From the NCBI RefSeq assembly GCF_026262505.1, contig NC_067203.1, positions 11,594,001-11,658,000 of the forward strand: 64,000 bases of DNA. Direction: 5' to 3'. The stretch comes from Trichomonas vaginalis G3 (Eukaryota; Parabasalia; Trichomonadida; Trichomonadidae). A program made the translations under genes and the position numbers. The notes beneath the pieces are model-generated. The model worked only from the letters and a program-made list of their open reading frames with translations, searched no databases and was not told where the DNA came from. This document shows, piece after piece, positions 10,981 through 21,025 of this stretch. Within the stretch, counting starts at the first letter, position 1, and the number at the start of each line of letters is the position of its first letter.

Positions 10981-11346
10981 TATTGTGCACTCTTGTCGGT
11001 CACAGTGTCTCATCCCGGGAGACATTGTCACTGCATGTCTCCCAGAATGATATCAAGTTCCCCATTCATAACTTGAATGCGGAACTTTGAGCGACAAGAG
11101 TGTATTGTGCACTCTTGTCGGTCACAGTGTCTCATTCCGGGAGACATTGCCTCTGAATGTCTCCCAGAATGAGACAATCTTCTGCAATCAGAATGTGATT
11201 GCAAAACTTTGAGCGACAAGAGTGTATTGTGCATTCTTGTCGGTCACAGTGTCTCATCCCGGGAGACATTGCCTCTGAATGTCTCCCAGAATGAGACAAT
11301 CTTCTGCAATCAGAATGTGATTGCAAAACTTTGAGCGACAAGAGTG
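10981..11346 (-). repeat. Left array of the foldback core in A: three 122-bp hairpin units
   Basis: Units begin at 10981, 11103 and 11225, each with TATTGTGCACTCTTGTCGG. Read on the minus strand they match the array at 12421-13396. Each unit closes on itself: an 11-bp outer helix (CACTCTTGTCG with CGACAAGAGTG), a long helix built on GGGAGAC and GTCTCCC, and a terminal hairpin. The first unit carries hairpin version A (CATTCATAACTTGAATG). The other two carry version B (TGCAATCA with TGATTGCA). Confidence 0.95.
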
Positions 11347-11742
11347 TGTTATCCACACTATTTGTTTATATACTATGTTTTTAGATCAAACCCTTTACAT
11401 ACAATTGTTCAAATATAATTTTCTCCATTTAATATTTATTTTATATTTTTTGTGCTTTATATAACTTATGGCGTCTACCGAACTATTTTACAGACTCTTC
11501 TGAGCTCTTCCCACATATAAACATGTGACAATAACACATACATACTCCCTTCATATTCTGATCTCATGACATATTACCCCAAAAACTATATTTATACAAC
11601 ACACCTCATAAAGTCTCATTTTACACCTATCTAAGCGTTCAAAACCTATTTTTCCCGCGTAATCTGATTCTTCAGGTTCCGCTGATTCGATTTCTGCTGT
11701 CAGATCGTGAAAATATGCATCACATAACAAGATAAACGCAAA
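11347..11742 (+). repeat. Left single-copy arm of the foldback in element A
   Basis: This is the inverted complement of 12024-12420, near perfect. Together with the arrays it makes a palindrome with arms of at least 760 bp around a 281-bp spacer (11743-12023). The spacer has no open frame. The same arms, more diverged, are at 35215-35605 and 35860-36255 in element B. Confidence 0.95.
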
Positions 11743-12023
11743 TTACCTAACTTAATATTTTCCATAAAATTTCTCTTGAAGTTCATCCTCTAAAAACATC
11801 ATTTTTCAAAAATTTAAATTTTTCAAAAAATGAATGAATTTAAAAGTTTAGATCATAACTAGTCATTACCCAATATTAATTTTGTATTTTAGTTTTTGAG
11901 ATATTCATTTTACTATACGTATTATTCAGAAAATTAAATATATTTGTGGGGAAAAACGGAAGATATAATAAATGTTTTCATATCGATGAATAGGTAATTT
12001 GAAGAAAAAATAATGAATTTTGA

Positions 12024-12420
12024 ATTGCGTTTATCTTGTTATGTGATGCATATTTTCACGATCTGACAGCAGAAATCGAATCAGCGGAACCTGAAGAATC
12101 AGATTACGCGGGAAAAATAGGTTTTGAACGCTTAGATAGGTGTAAAATGAGACTTTATGAGGTGTGTTGTATAAATATAGTTTTTGGGGTAATATGTCAT
12201 GAGATCAGAATATGAAGGGAGTATGTATGTGTTATTGTCACATGTTTATATGTGGGAAGAGCTCAGAAGAGTCTGTAAAATAGTTCGGTAGACGCCATAA
12301 GTTATATAAAGCACAAAAAATATAAAATAAATATTAAATGGAGAAAATTATATTTGAACAATTGTATGTAAAGGGTTTGATCTAAAAACATAGTATATAA
12401 ACAAATAGTGTGGATAACAC
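12024..12420 (-). repeat. Right single-copy arm of the foldback in element A
   Basis: Inverted partner of 11347-11742. The near-perfect match of the arms implies recent formation or ongoing gene conversion between them, because the corresponding arms in element B have drifted from these while still matching each other. Confidence 0.95.
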
Positions 12421-13396
12421 ACTCTTGTCGCTCAAAGTTTTGCAATCACATTCTGATTGCAGAAGATTGTCTCATTCTGGGAGACATTCAGAGGCAATGT
12501 CTCCCGGGATGAGACACTGTGACCGACAAGAGTGCACAATACACTCTTGTCGCTCAAAGTTTTGCAATCACATTCTGATTGCAGAAGATTGTCTCATTCT
12601 GGGAGACATTCAGAGGCAATGTCTCCCGGGATGAGACACTGTGACCGACAAGAATGCACAATACACTCTTGTCGCTCAAAGTTTTGCAATCACATTCTGA
12701 TTGCAGAAGATTGTCTCATTCTGGGAGACATTCAGAGGCAATGTCTCCCGGGATGAGACACTGTGACCGACAAGAATGCACAATACACTCTTGTCGCTCA
12801 AAGTTTTGCAATCACATTCTGATTGCAGAAGATTGTCTCATTCTGGGAGACATTCAGAGGCAATGTCTCCCGGGATGAGACACTGTGACCGACAAGAATG
12901 CACAATACACTCTTGTCGCTCAAAGTTTTGCAATCACATTCTGATTGCAGAAGATTGTCTCATTCTGGGAGACATTCAGAGGCAATGTCTCCCGGGATGA
13001 GACACTGTGACCGACAAGAGTGCACAATACACTCTTGTCGCTCAAAGTTTTGCAATCACATTCTGATTGCAGAAGATTGTCTCATTCTGGGAGACATTCA
13101 GAGGCAATGTCTCCCGGGATGAGACACTGTGACCGACAAGAATGCACAATACACTCTTGTCGCTCAAAGTTTTGCAATCACATTCTGATTGCAGAAGATT
13201 GTCTCATTCTGGGAGACATTCAGAGGCAATGTCTCCCGGGATGAGACACTGTGACCGACAAGAATGCACAATACACTCTTGTCGCTCAAAGTTTTGCAAT
13301 CACATTCTGATTGCAGAAGATTGTCTCATTCTGGGAGACATTCAGAGGCAATGTCTCCCGGGATGAGACACTGTGACCGACAAGAGTGCACAATAC
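12421..13396 (+). repeat. Right array of the foldback core in A: eight 122-bp hairpin units
   Basis: Units start every 122 bp from 12421 to 13275 and are almost identical, differing mainly at one base (AGAGTGC or AGAATGC) near the junction. Each can form an outer helix (ACTCTTGTCG with CGACAAGAGT), a hairpin TGCAATCA-CATTC-TGATTGCA and a 20-bp helix from GTCTCAT to ATGAGAC whose only non-Watson-Crick pairs on this strand are T-G. The outer end ACAATAC is the inverse of the left array's start. The frames of 74 codons that repeat every 122 bp have no independent support as genes. Confidence 0.97.
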
Positions 13397-13399
13397 AAA

Positions 13400-13620
13400 T
13401 TATCAAATGAGAGAAAATCGCTCAACAAAAAAACAATTCTTTCAAAAAGTTTACAATTGATCTTTCTAATACATATTTTTGGAAGGGCGTAAGATACGCC
13501 AACTTAAAAATATTATCAAATGAGAGAAAATCACTCAACAAAAAAACAATTCTTTCAAAAAGTTTAAAATTGATCTTTCTAATACATATCCTATGGAAGA
13601 AGTTTACATTCCCAAAATAA
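13400..13620. repeat. Two-unit 113-bp repeat with a GGCGTA hairpin
   Basis: The block beginning TTATCAAATGAGAGAAAATC starts at 13400 and again at 13513, and the units are nearly identical over about 90 bp. Between them is a small palindrome, GGCGTAAGATACGCC. The period and the TATCAAAT edge match the 112/113-bp repeats at 32925-33230, which occupy the same relative position in element B. Confidence 0.8.
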
Positions 13621-14390
13621 AAACCAGTTCAAAATCTTATTATTCCTTGAATAAAAATCATTTAATTTTAAATCCATTCCCACTCCTTAAATCTGTATTA
13701 AAATCATTTTGCCAACAACCAATACAATACAAATTACATTTCCATATATCTTCTTGTCCATTTTAATTTTTTATCTCATTTTATTTAATTTTATTTAAAG
13801 CATATAGACATCGAGATCCTTTACACATAGTTATATAAAAGTCAAATACATAATAAATTCTTAATTCTAGAGATATCTCAAAATCTCATTTTTTTAATTT
13901 AAAATACCTTTCATTTTTCACAGTACGATCACAACAAACAAGCCATTTACTAATTAACACATATAAGAAAAATATCAAATTACAAAACAACTTTCAATAT
14001 CATTCGCATCAAATTCTATTTTTTCATAATTATCAACTACATGTTATTATATAATATATGTCGGCGCATATACCACTCTATACAAGTGTCAGACACACTC
14101 ACACAAAGCTGTGAGATTCATACCTCTATCAGTAGGACTTCTCAAATCAAGAACACATATGTTTCACTATCGTACATCTGTGTAGGATCTAATTAATCCT
14201 TTGGACTGGTACTTCAAAATTTGATAATTTGATAATTTCATGTGATATCGTCATTTGCCTTTAAAACAACTGTGCGTTAAACTAGACACGTTTCTCTATC
14301 ATAATGCAAAATATCAAAGTTTGGGAGACTCCCAAAGTGTCTGAAACTGATCATAAGGGTATTTTCTAGATCATTCAAAACAAAAACTGA

Positions 14391-15157
14391 ACTAACCATT
14401 ACAATTTTGAGATTAAATAAATAACATTTTAATATTTATAAATGCAAAATTCCAGTTTTTTTAGGAAATTGGCAATCTACTTTTCAGATTTGGGAAACTT
14501 TTGTTTCTCTGGAATCCTTGTCTTATAAGGGATGTTTCAATTTTTTATGCACGTGGATGGGTTTTGAGATTTTGTATCTTTCATAAAAATGAAAAAGAAT
14601 GTGATAATTAGTTTCTCCTAATATTGCGACTAGTCATGCTGCAATCAGAATTTAAAAATTTTTCTCACCAATGTAAATATGTCAATTTTTTCCAAAATTG
14701 ATTTTGGACGAAAAAAACCAAGTTTTTTCAAATTAGGTATTCATTCAATTTGAGTGCTACCACTAGATCCCTCTCATCATGTAGATGATGGATCAGGTGT
14801 CTGTTCATTCCAAAAGCAAACATATGTGGCTACAAATGCACTTTTAGGTGCAATCTTAATTGAATGCCCTCTCAAAATTGAATGCATGAACGTGGAGCCT
14901 TAAAAGAGAAAAAACATGAGATATGGCAGATCCTATCTATGAGCGTGATATTATAATGTATGTTTCAAAAAATGAACAATGGCTTTAAAATTGATCAATA
15001 CAACTGCGAATCCAGAAAATTATTTGTAAACAAAATTTAAAAACATCATACATTTAAAGCACTTCACAAAGGATTTTGTTTTAACTATGAGATTTGAGAA
15101 AATTTTTATAAAATTTTATAAAGGGCCGATCAAAAATATTGAGGGGAAAAATTAATC
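14391..15157. other. AT-rich intergenic DNA upstream of the UBR gene
   Basis: No gene was found. Just outside it, at 14320-14336 inside element A, is a short perfect palindrome, TTTGGGAGACTCCCAAA. The last bases form the leader of the next gene (ATTAATCATG), with a TCA directly at the start codon. Confidence 0.5.
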
Positions 15158-18100
15158 ATGTCAGGAGATAAAGAATTATCTGAGGGCGATTGTACAAAGA
15201 TTTTTCTAAATACTCTTGGCATTACTGAAGAAGATTTACCAAAATACTATGACCATCTCAAAGATCATGATAAATCATACCAATGTCACAAAAATTTTAA
15301 AAATTCAGCTATTTCAGTCTTTTGCGAACAGTGCAGCCGATCTCAGTCGAATTTAGCAAGATCATGTATTTGTGTTCCCTGCTATTTAAACTCCAATCAT
15401 AAAGGTCATAATGTCTCATATTATGTTACAGAAAATTTTATCTGCGATTGTGGAAATCCAGTTAATTGGGATCCCGATAACCCATGCTCATTGCATAAAA
15501 AGCCCACTACTAATGAAGACACGTTAACATTAGATTCAGAAGAGAGAAGCACTCTCGAGAAAGCGATCAAGAATAGTATTACTAGTACATGCTGTCCGTT
15601 TGAGATATTCTCGCAGGTTGTTAATATCGGCAGCGGTATTTCTCATTTAATCTCTCAATCATTGATTGAAATCATGGATTTTGATAAAACATTCCGAACA
15701 TTTGTACACTGGGAGACAGACCAAACATCCCGAGCTATCAATTTCTTTTGTTCTATGTTAGTTGAGTCAGATTTTAGTATTTATTACGGAGAAGCTTTTC
15801 TCGACTACTACCAAGACTTCCTTACAGATACAATCAAAGCTGTTGCCAAAGATTGTCTCTCAAACGAAGTTGCAAATTACGCGATATTAGCACAAACGGC
15901 TTTTAGCTTTTTTACGAAGCGATTCATATCGCACTCCAAGAAATTCCTAGAGCCAGAAAAGTACAATCTTGTTTCCTGGTTTCAAGATAAAATCAAGATA
16001 TTATTAGAATGTCGATTCTTGCCATTACCCAAATTTAAAGAAGCCAATATACTCAGGGAAACAATCAACTACATGGCCGGACTTGTTCAGCTCATTGCAG
16101 AGCAGGACACAACGAAACATTTACTTACAGAAATTCTCAACATCATTTTTAGTTACAGTTATGTTCTTGAGAATGATTTCACTTTTACAAAAGTACTTCA
16201 TGACTACGATAACGATGAAACAATGATGGGATTGGTCTTCTATTATTTGGGTCTTTTACCTTACTCTGTTTTCAATTACATGGGTCAAAAAGATCTGTTT
16301 ACAAAATCCGTTTTAGACGATTATTATTTATTTTTACAAAACAAGATATTACAAGATGAATATCAAGATGAAGATTACGGAGGTGTTCTTGACGGAGAAA
16401 CAGAGATCACGCCTTGTCTGAGTTTGCATGCCGCTTTGAGTTATTTCCTTTGGAAAAATTTGGAAAACGCCCAAAATATTTTGTCAGAATTTTGCCAAGA
16501 GAAAAACATCGACTTAAATTACTTTTTAAGGATGTCATGCTTATTAGTTGTAAGACATTTTGCAACTACTTTGTTGGCAATGTTAAATTGTTTTAAAGGA
16601 ACTTCAGAATTTTCAATACGAGCTGTTTTCTTTTCAATTGTTCCAATCAATGTCAACAATATTTTGAAGCCATTGTTTAGATTGATACAAATGTGTTTCG
16701 CAATGACAGATGAAAAAGGAAAGTTCTTGGATATGATTTGGAAAACTTTTTCACAAAAAAGTGACATTGCTTACAAAGAACAAATACAGAATTCATTCAT
16801 TTATTTCTTAGATTGTTTGTTGTTCGACAGATTGATATTTAAGAATGACGATTTAACAATGAGAAGAATCACGTATTCAAACAAACTGAAAATCATGGGA
16901 AGATGCAAATTTAATGACATAAAATACCCCGGAATGTGGAATGAAGCTCGCTTGGAAAAGGATTTCTTCGATTACGCGGTAATGGAAAAATCTAACTCTG
17001 GTAATTTCTATAAATTGAAAAGTGACAAATACGTGTCACCTTTTGCAATTTGGATTTCATTGCGAGATAACTTGAAATTGCAATCAATGATCATAAAAGG
17101 TGATAAGTTTTTGACTGCTCCTGAGTTTGAAGATATCGGCGGTTACGGTTTTGACAAAGTTTTTGATGAACCAGTTTTAGAAGAAATTTTATCTGATTTC
17201 TTCGTTTCTAACAACGCAACTGCAATAAATATGGGTTTGCCAATCATCAAAAATATGTCAAATTTATCACCTCACTTCACTTCTGTCATTTGCGGTTCTC
17301 CAATTGGCGAAAAATTCTTGATTTTAGAAGGAAAAATAAAATCAGAAAACTCTCAAGAAATTTCAGAGAAACCGCCAAATTCTATTCAAAAATCGATCAT
17401 GTTAAATTACATGAAAAATAACGAACTCGACGAACTCCTCAAATACGATGATGAAGAAGACGAAAATGAACATGAAAAGCACCATCATCATGGCCATGAC
17501 GAAGATGATATAAATCAAACATGCTTTTTATGTTTAAGCGATTCCAAGACGAGTAATTTGTGTTATCCAGTTTATTTCACGAAGACAACAGTATACAGTG
17601 AAATAGAATACAAGTTATGTGGTTCAGAACTCAAAGAAAACAAGAAACTTCCACAATTAGTTATGTGCCAACATTTAATCCATAGAATGTGCATTGATTC
17701 TCAAGTCGAAGTTTGTCCAATCGACAAGGATTTGATTAACGCAGCTTTGCCAATTATAAAAGACGTGAATCAAGTAGATGATTCAACAGAATCTGACATA
17801 AATGAATTTGTCAAAATGGTCTTTTGTAATAATGATGATCCAGAAAAAATGTTGGAAAAAAGATTTGAAAATATTTTGAGTCTTTTGTGCCGTCACGTTT
17901 CAATAAGTGAAGTGAGATATCGTACCAATCCAAAGTGTTACAAACAAGAGTCTTTTTACTTGATTACTGAGAATTTGTACAAAATTGCGAAGTTCCTCAA
18001 AAAGAAAGACAATGTTTCGAAAATTTTCAGCAATGATATCTTCGAAACAATCGTTTTCGACTATTTATTTGATGACATAAACTCAAATGAGTTTACTAAT

Positions 18101-18697
18101 CTTTTAAAGGATTTGAAGCCTTTAAGATTATTCGTCATTTTGAGGAGAGTCGAAATTCTCAAAAACGTAATTTTGAAAGAAACCGAAACGGTTAATTTTG
18201 AAAATATTTTGACATCAGAAAACTTAATGCCAAAATACAAAGTCAACCTTGAAAATGTTACATTACAAAAGTATACATTGGACTTACCCAAAAACTACAT
18301 TGACATTTTTAGAGACGAAAGATGTCAAAACGCTTTTGTTTTCGATGCTTCATGGTTTAAGATTTTGCAAAGCGACAAAATCATTGAATACGAAAGTCTT
18401 AAGAGTCTTGAGAAACACGATGAAGCAAATCCAATGTTGGTTTTCGCAATAAATGAAAGAATTGCAACAGAAGTTTTCATCATTTCTACAAATCCAAGAG
18501 CTTTTCTCGGCCAAAAGAGTGTTTATTTGAATGAATATGGTGAAGAAAACATCGGTATTAAATCAAATGGATTCTTAACATTGTCTGAAGAGAAATGCGA
18601 TGAAATAATTGATGACTACTTGAGTGGAGAATGGATGCACCAGTTATCAAGAGAACAAATTCAGGCCGCAATGGATATCTTCAATTTTGGCGATTAA
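15158..18697 (+). CDS. UBR-type E3 ubiquitin ligase (N-recognin-like)
   Basis: A 1179-aa protein of the N-degron pathway type, predicted to bind destabilising N-termini and direct ubiquitin transfer in the cytosol. Residues about 43-113 form a UBR box with the full set of metal ligands (C43, C56-x2-C59, C72-x2-C75, H81-x2-H84, CDCG at 96-99, C110-x2-H113). A His/Asp/Glu-rich acidic linker follows near residue 765. A RING-H2-like region at about 788-870 begins CFLCLSDSK and ends in CQHLIHRMCID and CPIDK. The C-terminal domain typical of UBR1/2 is recognisable by LPKNYIDIF and NPRAFLGQKSVYLNEYGEE (about 1040-1165). It is shorter than animal UBR1 (about 1750 aa). The host gene is intact and intronless. 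Confidence 0.9.
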   Translation: MSGDKELSEGDCTKIFLNTLGITEEDLPKYYDHLKDHDKSYQCHKNFKNSAISVFCEQCSRSQSNLARSCICVPCYLNSNHKGHNVSYYVTENFICDCGNPVNWDPDNPCSLHKKPTTNEDTLTLDSEERSTLEKAIKNSITSTCCPFEIFSQVVNIGSGISHLISQSLIEIMDFDKTFRTFVHWETDQTSRAINFFCSMLVESDFSIYYGEAFLDYYQDFLTDTIKAVAKDCLSNEVANYAILAQTAFSFFTKRFISHSKKFLEPEKYNLVSWFQDKIKILLECRFLPLPKFKEANILRETINYMAGLVQLIAEQDTTKHLLTEILNIIFSYSYVLENDFTFTKVLHDYDNDETMMGLVFYYLGLLPYSVFNYMGQKDLFTKSVLDDYYLFLQNKILQDEYQDEDYGGVLDGETEITPCLSLHAALSYFLWKNLENAQNILSEFCQEKNIDLNYFLRMSCLLVVRHFATTLLAMLNCFKGTSEFSIRAVFFSIVPINVNNILKPLFRLIQMCFAMTDEKGKFLDMIWKTFSQKSDIAYKEQIQNSFIYFLDCLLFDRLIFKNDDLTMRRITYSNKLKIMGRCKFNDIKYPGMWNEARLEKDFFDYAVMEKSNSGNFYKLKSDKYVSPFAIWISLRDNLKLQSMIIKGDKFLTAPEFEDIGGYGFDKVFDEPVLEEILSDFFVSNNATAINMGLPIIKNMSNLSPHFTSVICGSPIGEKFLILEGKIKSENSQEISEKPPNSIQKSIMLNYMKNNELDELLKYDDEEDENEHEKHHHHGHDEDDINQTCFLCLSDSKTSNLCYPVYFTKTTVYSEIEYKLCGSELKENKKLPQLVMCQHLIHRMCIDSQVEVCPIDKDLINAALPIIKDVNQVDDSTESDINEFVKMVFCNNDDPEKMLEKRFENILSLLCRHVSISEVRYRTNPKCYKQESFYLITENLYKIAKFLKKKDNVSKIFSNDIFETIVFDYLFDDINSNEFTNLLKDLKPLRLFVILRRVEILKNVILKETETVNFENILTSENLMPKYKVNLENVTLQKYTLDLPKNYIDIFRDERCQNAFVFDASWFKILQSDKIIEYESLKSLEKHDEANPMLVFAINERIATEVFIISTNPRAFLGQKSVYLNEYGEENIGIKSNGFLTLSEEKCDEIIDDYLSGEWMHQLSREQIQAAMDIFNFGD

Positions 18698-19326
18698 TTA
18701 TATATTTCTTTTTATATATATATATGTTTTGTTATAATAAAAGTATTTTACTATTTGTTTTGTTTTATTATATTGGTTCCTGCTTTATATTTCTCAATAA
18801 TTTTAATTGATCTTTAATATCTTTTTTAAACTTAGTAATAAGTTAAAGATAAATAGATTTTATGTATGGGTTATCATTTCTTTTTATTGTTTACAGATAA
18901 ATTTCATATAAATTTTAAAAACATTAAAAACATTATTTGAAAAATCTTATTTAATATAAGGAGGTATTTATTTTCGATGACGAGAATGAAAATAATAGGT
19001 GATATGCTATGATTTCATTTCGTAATTTGATAATCATTTATAGATATATAATTGAGTTGAAAATAGTGAATTTTCAATTGACCCTTCTATGCTTGCGATT
19101 TTTTCATCTTGATTTTAAGTGTAACACAGAAGAGTTGATTAATTTTTGTTAATTTTATTGTAATTGGGAGAAACTAGACTGGAAAAGGATATTGTGACAC
19201 GCGACTAAGCCATATTTTAGCTTTGAACACATATTTCACATAAAAATTTTTAATTTTTTCTCGTATATTGTTGATTAAGCAGTAAAATCTAAAAATATGA
19301 TCTTTTCAATTGTGGGTTAAAACAAA
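18698..19326. other. AT-rich intergenic DNA between convergent genes
   Basis: This is the 3' side of both the UBR gene and the minus-strand gene at 19327. It begins with a TA-rich tract (18705-18725). No other feature is seen. Confidence 0.5.
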
Positions 19327-19944
19327 TTAGCTGAATACAGAGCCATCAGGCATAATAAACTGTGAATTCGTTGGTATATTTTCTGAAGATTTTTGCCTTT
19401 GTTGTGGTATATTCATTTGCTTTTTTGGTGATTGTTGAACATTTTGAACTTCTGGAACGATACTTTTCAGATTATAGTCAAATCTTAACTCATTTTTCTC
19501 CATTTCGCTTCTTACGCGCTGAAGAGCATCAACACCATCTCTTGGAAGCCCAATAGGTGTAAAATTGAATTGAATTTCACGCTTTTCTATTCCTAAATTT
19601 GTATCAATTTTGGAATCAAAAGGAATATTTGGAAAAGGAGTTAGCGATGGAAGTGGTATTGGTGGGGGTATGTCTTCAATTATAGGCATTTGAGCTCTAG
19701 GAGGAATAACGAAGTTATATTGATTTAAATTTCGCTGTTGTTGCTCATACTGCATACGAGCTTGTTGGTATTGGTATTTATCTGGTTGTGGATAAGAAAC
19801 TCTGTTGTTATTTACTTTTTGAGGCTGATAATTATTGTATTGAGGCTTTGGAATGACTCTTGGCGATTTTCCTTCATCTCCTCCAAAGATATGTGAAGCC
19901 ATAACTTTCTTTTTGTTTTCAACAACCATTTCAGAATAATTCAT
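19327..19944 (-). CDS. Proline/glutamine-rich hypothetical protein, 205 aa
   Basis: A low-complexity protein: MNYSEMVVENKKKVMASHIFGGDEGKSP at the start, then a region rich in Tyr, Gln and Asn, and a proline block (IPPPIPLPSLTPFPNIPF) near residue 95. A charged segment with VDALQRVRSEMEKNEL and a polar tail follow. Proline blocks of this kind often bind SH3, WW or EVH1 domains or profilin, but no domain is recognised here. The leader contains TCATG shortly before the start codon. Codon-level openness and the clean ATG support a real gene. Confidence 0.6.
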   Translation of the reverse strand: MNYSEMVVENKKKVMASHIFGGDEGKSPRVIPKPQYNNYQPQKVNNNRVSYPQPDKYQYQQARMQYEQQQRNLNQYNFVIPPRAQMPIIEDIPPPIPLPSLTPFPNIPFDSKIDTNLGIEKREIQFNFTPIGLPRDGVDALQRVRSEMEKNELRFDYNLKSIVPEVQNVQQSPKKQMNIPQQRQKSSENIPTNSQFIMPDGSVFS

Positions 19945-20063
19945 TTTAAAACATGAAAAGTGCCACTCAAAATCGTTACAAAACTTTGTTTAAATATTCT
20001 GTAAGACAATTAGATGCATTTGCAATAAAAATGATTTTTTGCACGTTTTTTATTTTTTAGGGA

Positions 20064-20763
20064 ATGAGCAAAAAGGTCAAACCAACTCTTTTTTCAGCAG
20101 CCCGTGAGGGAAATATCGCTGATTTAGAGACAATATTCCAAACACCAGAGATTAATCCGAATGAAATTCTTTTTTTAAGCTTATACAATTCAATTTTTTT
20201 CTCATGACGTTCTTTTTTTACTTTCAACTTAATTCTTCGTATATTTATGGCATTCATTTTACTTTTATTGGACTGCTCTTCATTACGCTGCATTAGAAGG
20301 CAGAAGGGATACTGTTAATTTTCTTATTAAGAAAGGTGCAGACATTAATAAGCTAACAGAAGGAATAGTTCTTTATATTTTCATTTAATTCTTCATAATT
20401 TTACGTAGAAAGCATTCTATATTTTCTTATTTAGTTCTTTTTTAATTCATCAAGTACATTTTCTTTTCTAACAACCAGAGTGGACCAATTCTTCATTTTT
20501 TAATGTAATTCTTCATTCATTTATAGTGTTCAAGTCCAATTCATGGGCGTTACACCACTTCATATAGCTACGCGTAAAGGTTATAATGCTATTGTTGCAG
20601 ATCTTCTTCGTGCAGGGGCAAATCCAGATGTCTTAGATTTGCTTGGACAGAAAGCAATTGTTTATGCAAATCCAAAGACAAAAGCTGTGTTCGACTTCGA
20701 GCTCAAACAAAATACTCCAGAAGAGGAGGAAAAGGATGAGGAGGAAGAACCAGATGATGAATA
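20064..20763 (+). CDS. Small ankyrin-repeat protein gene interrupted by two T-rich inserts
   Basis: Three coding blocks lie in order: 20064-about 20165 (start MSKKVKPTLFSAAREGNIAD), about 20268-20362 (WTALHYAALEGRRDTVNFL, ending ADINKLTE) and about 20543-20763 (GVTPLHIATRKGYNAIVADL, then an acidic tail EEEEKDEEEEPDDE). Together they read as a cap plus ankyrin repeats of a normal small ankyrin protein. The blocks are separated by about 100 and 180 bp of T-rich DNA, both placed exactly between ankyrin repeats and both bringing stops or frame changes. The inserts lack the trichomonad intron signals GTAYGT and ACTAACACACAG. The stop sits in TAAA. Either the gene is broken or the inserts are removed by an unusual route. 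Confidence 0.6.
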
Positions 20764-21025
20764 AAAAATTATTTTTATACTTATTTTTTGTACTGATTTA
20801 TAGGAAGAATCAAAATCCATCAGTGAACATTTTAGGACCATTGGATAACTCAAATCTGTTGGATAATCACGCAAAGAAGGAAAATTTGAGATATTCGAAT
20901 TGCATTTTTGCATTTATGAAGATGATTTATGGAGAAAATATTCTTTTCATTCATAGCTATTGCTAATTCTTGAGTGTATTACCTAAAATCTTTTTCAAAA
21001 ATTCTCCGTTTTTTTACTTCAAAAA

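Larger units (their letters stand above)
9822..14390. mobile_element. Large non-autonomous palindromic element, copy A
   Basis: The left end reads TA-CCCTATATTTCCAAC, matching the ends of copy B (32158-37900). The right end is degenerate and lies near 14.36-14.39 kb, where the sequence read on the minus strand matches the left part of copy B (shared GATAGAGAAAC and CACATGAAATTA blocks). A is in reverse orientation to B. In order it holds a 1.15-kb conserved block, a 3-unit 122-bp array, an inverted arm, a 281-bp spacer, the opposite arm, an 8-unit 122-bp array, a two-unit 113-bp hairpin repeat and about 0.75 kb of AT-rich DNA. No transposase frame is present. The 74-aa frames in the arrays are by-products of the repeat. 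Confidence 0.75.

Noticed and set aside
10981-13396. Repeated 68-74-codon frames starting MHNTLLSLKVLQ or MDNTLLSLKVLQ
   Set aside because: They recur every 122 bp, follow the satellite unit, and exist on either strand wherever the repeat occurs. They are by-products of the array, not genes. The 70-100-codon frames at 34.5-36.6 kb are the same.
12421-13396. CRISPR array
   Set aside because: There are no variable spacers: the whole 122-bp unit repeats, and the setting is a eukaryotic genome.
9824-14359. Target-site duplication longer than TA for element A or its foldback core
   Set aside because: Beyond TA I found no matching flanks. The right end of A is too diverged to define exactly, so a longer duplication is not claimed.
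20166-20542. Canonical spliceosomal introns in the small ankyrin gene
   Set aside because: Neither insert shows the conserved trichomonad 5' GTAYGT or 3' ACTAACACACAG signals, so ordinary introns are not supported. An unusual removal route is left open in the findings.
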